Assembly: GCF_017743865.1 (NCBI RefSeq) | Contig: NZ_JAGHRJ010000011.1 | Coordinates: 38,897-102,896 of the forward strand | DNA length: 64,000 nucleotides | Reading direction: 5' to 3' | From: Labrenzia sp. R4_2 | GTDB taxonomy: Bacteria; Pseudomonadota; Alphaproteobacteria; Rhizobiales; Stappiaceae | Shown: piece after piece, positions 60,053 through 64,000 of the stretch | How the letters are laid out: each line of letters starts with the position of its first letter | How positions within the stretch are numbered: position 1 is the stretch's first letter | Notes under the pieces: generated by a model | Told to the model about the DNA's origin: nothing | The model's database searches: none | What the model saw: only the letters and a program-made list of their open reading frames with translations | Position numbers and translations under genes: made by a program

Positions 60053-62548
60053 TCAGGCAATGTCGACGTAGTAGGCGACACCCTCGAAGTTGTATTGCCC
60101 CAGGGTTGCGATGATGTTGTCTCGCTCCGCCTCGGAGGTCGTATAAAAGTGGCTACCGGTCTGCGTGTTGAAGAAACGGAAAAGCGCAGTACCTCCGGCG
60201 CTGTCGTCGGCAGCGGCGTAATAGGCAATCCCTTCGTCTCTAAAAGTGGAATTTATCCGCAAACCGGCCGCTTCCTCTGCGTTGATTGTATAAAAGTGCA
60301 CGTCGTTGGACAGATTGTAGAAGCGGAAGACAGCGGTTCCGTTTGCCTGGGTGACGTTTGAATCGAATGCGTTTCCTTCAAAGCTGAACGCGTCCAGATT
60401 TTCGATAACCGCGTTCCGTTCATCCAGGCTGGTGGTGAAGAAATGAGAGCCGGTCGACGTGTTGAAGAACCGGTACACCTCAAATGAGCTGTTGTCGCTG
60501 TCTGTTGGCGTCACGAGGGCATTCGCCAGGGTCACGGACTGCCCGCCAAAGTCAAATGCTTCAATGTTGCTCAAGCTGTCCTTGCCGTCGCGATTGGCAG
60601 AGGTGTCAAGCACTACGGTTTGCCCTTGAGAGCCGGTGAAGATCACATACTCAGATTGGCCACCGGTGTAGGCGGCTGTATCCGTTCCGGCGCCACCATC
60701 AAGCGTATCATTGCCGCCAGCGCCGTTGAGTGTGTCATTGCCTCTGCCAGAATTCAGCGCGTTCGCAAGGGCATTGCCCGTCACTTGATCATTGCCATCT
60801 CCGGTGAAGACATTCTCGATACCGCTCAGTGACACCGCGATACCGTCTAGCGTGCCTGTCCCAGCAAGAAGATTCACGATGCTTGCACTGTCGACGGCCG
60901 CCGCATTGAGTGTATCGGTTCCGGCCGTATCGTTGAAGGATGTGCTGTGGCTCGATAAAGCCGCAAAGTCGGAAAACTCGTTTGTCACGATGTAGACATC
61001 ATCGTCGCTGGCCGAGGATCCGTGAAAGGTCAGCTCCACATTGTCGATGTTGATGGGGGAGGTGGCCGCGCTGTCCTGATCGATCAGTTGAACCGTCCAG
61101 GTGCCTTCGCTGGTCATGCCGCGAAAGGCGTTGGTGTAGAAATAATCCCACTGGCCGCTGTTGTTGCTGTCCGTTTCATCGTTTTCAGCACTGACATTAT
61201 CAAGCACCACGCTTGTTGTGCCATCAGGCCCGACTATCCGTAGTTCCAGATCATTCAAGTCGTACCATTGAAGGAAATTTACCTTCAGCTGAACATGTTC
61301 GATCTCCACCACGGTCGACGCCGTTCCTTGAAGCGAGTCAACGGACCCGTTCGCGGTGAGGGTGATGTTGGAATTCAAAAGGTCGATATTCGTGGAGGCC
61401 TGATTTTGTGATGTGGCGGAGGCCGTCCCCCATGTCTCGGCCAGCCTCACAGCAGCCTTTGCATCGACAAGACCAAATCCGTAGTCCCGAGAAAAATGAA
61501 AACCGCCTCCGTTCCAGGTGTCCGCACCATTGAAGGCCCAGGCATTTCGTTCAAACCCGGAGACACCGCCGCCAATGTCAGTCCCGACATGACGCGCCGT
61601 ATTTGCAAGAATGGTTTGCACATCTCGCCAACCGAGATTTCCATTGGCCTGCAGCATCAGAGCAACCACACTAGAGACTTGTGGTGCGGCCGCTGACGTC
61701 CCGTTGAAGTCCGTCGTGTAGTCAGACCCGTCGGTGTATCCACCATTCAGGCCGCTCCCGGTCACATCCGTCGTCTGGATCTGGCCAGGACTTGGGGAGC
61801 CAAATGCAGAAACCAGCAGCGACGATCCCGGTGTTGAATAATCGTCAACGGCTCCCGTGCGCTGGACGGCCGCAACCGAAATGGAATGCATGGTGGCGTT
61901 CCAAGCTGCAGCATTGGTTTCTGTGACAACCGGTATTCCGTTAACGTCGACCTGGCGTTCATTGCCAGCCGACTTGACGTAGATTGTCCCTTTGCTGTCC
62001 CGCCCGTTTTGAACGCCGAACGCCATCGCATTGGTTTCCGCGATGGACGAAATCTGCTGATCAAAAAAGTTGGTTGAATCGAGGGTGCCGAGGCTCATGT
62101 TCACCACTTCGGCAGACCGGTCGACACCGCCAATCGACAGCTGGCCGGAGACCAAGTTAATTGCATCGGCAATGCTCTGACCGTGTTTGATGCCGAAAAT
62201 CGTGCTTCCATAGGCGGTACCGGCAACGCCGATGCCATTGTTGGCCGTTGCGCCAAGTATCCCGGCTGCTGCCGTACCGTGAAAATCACCATCAAAGAGA
62301 TCGATTTGACTAGATGGCCCGAGCGTGATCGTCTCAGAGGAATTTGCCAGGTCATAATCTTTGATCGTTGAGTAATTGCCGGACAAGTCCGGGTGGGTGG
62401 CCTCAACACCATCATCAATCACGGCGATCGTAATGCCGGTGCCCGTATAATCGTCCCAGACATCGACAATATTGAGATCGAATTCGCCTGCAGTTGTGTT
62501 ACGCAAGTACCATTGATTTATGAATAGCGGATCTGTTGGAATCGCCAT
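60053..62548 (-). CDS. Kexin-like subtilase exoprotein with P domain, RTX and DUF5648-type triplet
   Basis: The 831-residue protein starts MAIPTDPLFINQWYL, directly at the protease domain with no signal or propeptide. The S8 catalytic triad is visible: Asp45 (VIDDGVEATHPDL), His90 (DFHGTAAAG) and Ser285 (NGTSAAAP), with oxyanion Asn196 (SAGNE). A P-type beta domain (~residues 385-515; DLNDLELRIVGPDGT; GTWTVQLID) follows, as in kexin-like proteases. Then come RTX repeats (~600-645; NSGRGNDTLNGAGGNDTLDGG) and three C-terminal DUF5648-type units ending GVAYYVDIA. It is most likely secreted by type I export and active outside, perhaps trimming surface proteins or feeding on matrix protein. Confidence 0.9.
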   Translation of the reverse strand: MAIPTDPLFINQWYLRNTTAGEFDLNIVDVWDDYTGTGITIAVIDDGVEATHPDLSGNYSTIKDYDLANSSETITLGPSSQIDLFDGDFHGTAAAGILGATANNGIGVAGTAYGSTIFGIKHGQSIADAINLVSGQLSIGGVDRSAEVVNMSLGTLDSTNFFDQQISSIAETNAMAFGVQNGRDSKGTIYVKSAGNERQVDVNGIPVVTETNAAAWNATMHSISVAAVQRTGAVDDYSTPGSSLLVSAFGSPSPGQIQTTDVTGSGLNGGYTDGSDYTTDFNGTSAAAPQVSSVVALMLQANGNLGWRDVQTILANTARHVGTDIGGGVSGFERNAWAFNGADTWNGGGFHFSRDYGFGLVDAKAAVRLAETWGTASATSQNQASTNIDLLNSNITLTANGSVDSLQGTASTVVEIEHVQLKVNFLQWYDLNDLELRIVGPDGTTSVVLDNVSAENDETDSNNSGQWDYFYTNAFRGMTSEGTWTVQLIDQDSAATSPINIDNVELTFHGSSASDDDVYIVTNEFSDFAALSSHSTSFNDTAGTDTLNAAAVDSASIVNLLAGTGTLDGIAVSLSGIENVFTGDGNDQVTGNALANALNSGRGNDTLNGAGGNDTLDGGAGTDTAAYTGGQSEYVIFTGSQGQTVVLDTSANRDGKDSLSNIEAFDFGGQSVTLANALVTPTDSDNSSFEVYRFFNTSTGSHFFTTSLDERNAVIENLDAFSFEGNAFDSNVTQANGTAVFRFYNLSNDVHFYTINAEEAAGLRINSTFRDEGIAYYAAADDSAGGTALFRFFNTQTGSHFYTTSEAERDNIIATLGQYNFEGVAYYVDIA

Positions 62549-62941
62549 TTTGCCCCCCCAATATGCACAGCCTTACAGCTATAGAATTCGAATAAGTGGC
62601 ATCCAGTCAATAGTCTTCATTTGCTCAACTGGAATAGAATCTATTCGATGAAAACAATGAGATCAGATCCTGTAGTTTTCGCGTTCCGAACAGGAAATAG
62701 TTCGATCCGAGTTGCGTAAAGCATTTTAAACTACCCCTGAGGTATGCCGCACGTTCTTCATCCAAAATGAGAAACTAAACGAATAAATGTGCCCCTATCA
62801 AAAAGCGTTGGTGGGCTCTGGATTTTTCACCTGAAGCCTAATTCCATGGTTCGATGAAGCTGCGGACCAGTATAGTTTGCAGACCAAGCTGCCTTCGGTT
62901 AACGCCGTCCAAACTGTTCAATTCGAAAGGTGGATACGGTC
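62549..62941. promoter_or_regulatory. Divergent promoter region between subtilase and MBL-fold genes
   Basis: These 393 bases have no supported gene. A G-rich ribosome-binding site for the subtilase sits next to its ATG. The middle (62580-62860) is moderately A+T rich. No clear inverted repeat was seen. Confidence 0.4.
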
Positions 62942-63829
62942 ATGACAACAACAGATCTTGAGCTTGCGACCTACCCGGGTCTCGATGAGCGGATCATTGT
63001 CATTCGAGCCGGTGATGAGGTCGACTGCGTTTTTGTCGTGACGGAGAGATTGAATGTGCTCGTGGACACTTTGGCAACACCCGCCTTATGTGCCAGAGCA
63101 TTGGAGCTTGTGTCTGCTCACATAGGCGATCGCCCACTCATTACGATCAACTCGCACATGGACTGGGACCATTTTTGGGGCAATTCCGTGCTTGATGTTC
63201 GCACACCAATCATAGCGCACAGCGCAGCAATCGAACGCTTAAGGGATCCAGAGGCCAAACACGTGCTGTCAGAAAAACAGGCGGAGGAAACCCGTTTCAA
63301 GGATGTCGAGATTGTCCCTCCGACGATAACGTTCTCGGGAAATGCAATGGCTCTTCACGGGGGCGACTTGACGCTCGAGCTCATACATACGCCGGGTCAT
63401 ACACCTGACCACGTTGCTGTCTGGATACCGGAAGTGCGAACCTGCCTTGCAGTGGATGCTGTCGAATATCCTATTCCGGAAGTCTGGAACCAATCGCCGG
63501 ACAATCTTCGCAAACTCTGCGCGTCCTTGAAGCAAATCCGCGACTTGCACGCGAACCATGTGGTTCTCGCCCATGGACAAACAGCTGACCCGGAAGTCGT
63601 CGCTGGCAACATCGAGTACCTTACCAAGCTGCGTGATGCTGTTGGGCGAGTGCCGGTTTCTTCTGCAGCTCTCGAAGGGCTTCACGAGCGTTCGGGCTTT
63701 CAACTTGAAGACTTTGTTTCTCTACCTGCGGATATGCCGGAAGACACAAAAAACTTTTATCGGGAGTTTCATAAATCAAATCTCGACGCCGTTGCCGCAG
63801 CCCATCTGGCGCGCGTCGATTTCTTTTGA
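62942..63829 (+). CDS. Metallo-beta-lactamase-fold hydrolase
   Basis: The 295-residue protein starts MTTTDLELATYPGLDERII. The metal motif is INSHMDWDHFWGN (HxxxDH, the HxHxDH loop with Met in place of the first spacing pattern), with later HTPGHTPDHVAVW and a C-terminal VLAHGQ supplying further ligands. This is the MBL superfamily, whose members hydrolyse thioesters, lactones, phosphodiesters or beta-lactams; the substrate is unknown. ATG 62942 follows AAGGTGG and is chosen over the GTG at 62930. It is the last gene of the window. Confidence 0.87.
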   Translation: MTTTDLELATYPGLDERIIVIRAGDEVDCVFVVTERLNVLVDTLATPALCARALELVSAHIGDRPLITINSHMDWDHFWGNSVLDVRTPIIAHSAAIERLRDPEAKHVLSEKQAEETRFKDVEIVPPTITFSGNAMALHGGDLTLELIHTPGHTPDHVAVWIPEVRTCLAVDAVEYPIPEVWNQSPDNLRKLCASLKQIRDLHANHVVLAHGQTADPEVVAGNIEYLTKLRDAVGRVPVSSAALEGLHERSGFQLEDFVSLPADMPEDTKNFYREFHKSNLDAVAAAHLARVDFF

Positions 63830-64000
63830 AATTACTGCAAAGTCAGGACAGAATGCGCCCCGTCTACAAGCAATGTTGTCACTGTCGAGATTGGTCACGA
63901 TTTGCGCCCAGCAGAATGGTCACAACAAGGCGGTGAAACGGGCATAGCAGGAGCAAGGCTGACCGCCCGCAGACCCCACATATCGAAGGGCAGGGAAGCC
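63830..64000. other. Window end, no gene recognised
   Basis: I see no supported gene in the last 171 bases. The short frames show no recognisable domain. Confidence 0.3.

Overview
The window reads as part of a plasmid or chromid of a marine alphaproteobacterium. The left edge carries a RepA/ParA-type partition ATPase (239-1456, minus) followed by the start of a RepB/ParB-type protein, with a perfect 16-bp palindrome of the RepABC parS type inside the 3' end of repA. There are no tRNA, rRNA or core housekeeping genes. The protein styles (Wzm/Wzt export, PrtD/PrtE-like type I secretion, RTX exoproteins, PAS-GGDEF-EAL) suggest a Stappiaceae (Roseibium/Labrenzia) or roseobacter relative; that placement is inference. 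The content resembles the rhamnose 'biofilm plasmids' described for roseobacters.

Layout. 1-1.5 kb: partition. 2-6.6 kb: polysaccharide initiation (SDR-sugar transferase fusion), O-antigen ligase/polymerase-like protein and a WbpM-like nucleotide-sugar 4,6-dehydratase. 7-12.4 kb: three RTX-type exoproteins, one apparently 5'-truncated beside an IS3-family orfA remnant. 12.5-24.8 kb: glycan locus with a methyltransferase-GT2-GT4 fusion, a GT2, wzt/wzm, an acyltransferase and rmlB-A-D-C (dTDP-L-rhamnose). 25-32.1 kb: two exoproteins (FG-GAP/VCBS type and CAP/SCP type) sharing an almost identical C-terminal tag, then a type I secretion ABC transporter and its HlyD-like adaptor. 32.2-37 kb: M1-like peptidase, ChaN-like protein, a small membrane protein and a solute-binding protein. 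37.4-49.1 kb: a giant RTX/S-layer-like protein with a methyltransferase and two small partners on one side, and an XRE regulator, an unrecognised 688-aa protein and two glycosyltransferases on the other. 49-57.9 kb: amino-acid PLP enzyme with Lrp regulator, another RTX exoprotein, an AraC/hydrolase/SnoaL group, a cyclase pseudogene, a hydrolase and a methyltransferase. 57.9-63.8 kb: a c-di-GMP enzyme, a kexin-like subtilase exoprotein and a metallo-beta-lactamase-fold protein.

How it fits together. A rhamnose-containing surface polysaccharide is made and exported by ABC transport, while seven RTX-type proteins plus a CAP-domain protein, none with a visible Sec signal, are probably exported by the local type I system, which lacks its outer-membrane channel here. 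Six of these proteins carry exactly three tandem ~45-residue 'YRFFNTxTGxHFFT' units (DUF5648-type), five of them at the extreme C-terminus and fused to unrelated domains (protease, CAP, FG-GAP, RTX). This looks like a modular tag. The best candidate for an undescribed system is this tagged exoproteome, together with the giant surface protein and its neighbours, possibly controlled by an XRE regulator through a shared direct-repeat site. Gene functions are read from motifs by eye; no database search was possible.
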